DNA of 64,000 nt from Lachnoclostridium sp. An131 (GTDB lineage: Bacteria > Bacillota > Clostridia > Lachnospirales > Lachnospiraceae), in NCBI RefSeq assembly GCF_002160825.1, contig NZ_NFLI01000009.1, forward strand, positions 62,001 to 126,000, written 5' to 3'. The notes beneath the pieces were generated by a model that was not told the origin of the DNA, did not search any database, and worked only from the letters and a program-made list of their open reading frames with translations. A program made the position numbers and the translations under genes. Positions within the stretch are counted from its first letter, which is position 1, and each line of letters opens with the position of its first letter. Below, piece by piece: positions 63,880 to 64,000 of this stretch.

Positions 63880-64000
63880 ATGAGCGAAGAACGGCATACC
63901 CATACAGCTCCGGACGGAACCGTCTACGAGCATACCCATGGAAGCGGAGAGCATCCCGGCCATGAGCATTCCCACGGGCACAATCACACGCACACCCACC
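63880..64000 (+). CDS. His-rich N-terminus, 3' partial (CsoR-like regulator candidate)
   Basis: The ATG follows AGGA by 5 bases. The 40 codons before the right edge encode a chain rich in His, Thr and Gly (HTHTAPDGTVYEHTHG, then repeated H-x-H). His-rich starts of this type occur on metal-sensing CsoR/FrmR-type repressors and on metal transporters of Clostridia. The domain itself lies outside the window, so only metal binding is inferred. Confidence 0.55.
   Translation, partial: MSEERHTHTAPDGTVYEHTHGSGEHPGHEHSHGHNHTHTH

Overview
The window reads as chromosome of a low-to-mid GC Gram-positive anaerobe of the class Clostridia, most likely Lachnospiraceae. The signs are strong AGGAGG-type ribosome binding sites, a lysine riboswitch ahead of dapA, the DUF1385-prmC-prfA order, two type III glutamine synthetases, a TIGR01906 membrane protein and dTDP-sugar genes beside MBOAT acyltransferases. 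Species cannot be named from sequence alone. No rRNA, tRNA, CRISPR array, transposase or phage gene was seen.

Bases 1-10979 are a same-strand surface-glycan cluster: a GT2 enzyme cut by the window edge, DUF2304 and DUF6056 membrane proteins, rfbD, a GtrB-like GT2, a GT-C glycosyltransferase with a degenerate neighbour copy, an MBOAT acyltransferase with an SGNH partner, and two acyltransferase-3 proteins. A housekeeping block follows: rho, rpmE, DUF1385, prmC and prfA (11159-16132), with clear promoters ahead of rho and rpmE. A second glycan cluster (16167-26148) repeats the theme: acyltransferase-3, MBOAT plus SGNH protein, an FdtB/FdtA pair for a dTDP-3-amino-3,6-dideoxyhexose, two GtrB-like GT2 enzymes, a secreted SGNH hydrolase and an ArnT-like GT-C. 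A large GT-C-like protein lies on the opposite strand (26225-28471). Together these genes look like synthesis, export-side transfer and O-acylation of a cell-wall glycan.

Bases 28687-42323 hold mostly metabolism and envelope genes: a small membrane protein, a dihydrouridine synthase, glmM, a sugar nucleotidyltransferase, an ABC exporter, a DUF2156 protein, hisC, a lipid kinase and tandem glnN copies. The second glnN has its own promoter and a terminator hairpin in the leader. Downstream are a possible small antisense-strand RNA, a LysM gene remnant, typA (minus strand), a two-OB-fold SSB-like protein and a CobO-like protein.

Bases 46226-48448 are a promoter, lysine riboswitch, terminator, a cloverleaf-like repeat and dapA-dapB. 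Then come a gliding-type ABC system (ATPase, permease/GldG fusion, DUF4340), TIGR01906 and DUF1622 membrane proteins, and a MarR regulator with a heterodimeric ABC exporter. The right end holds a structured repeat, a zinc-ribbon membrane protein, a low-complexity lipoprotein, asnS, a VWA/MoxR pair, a truncated ECF sigma factor and the start of a His-rich protein cut by the right edge.
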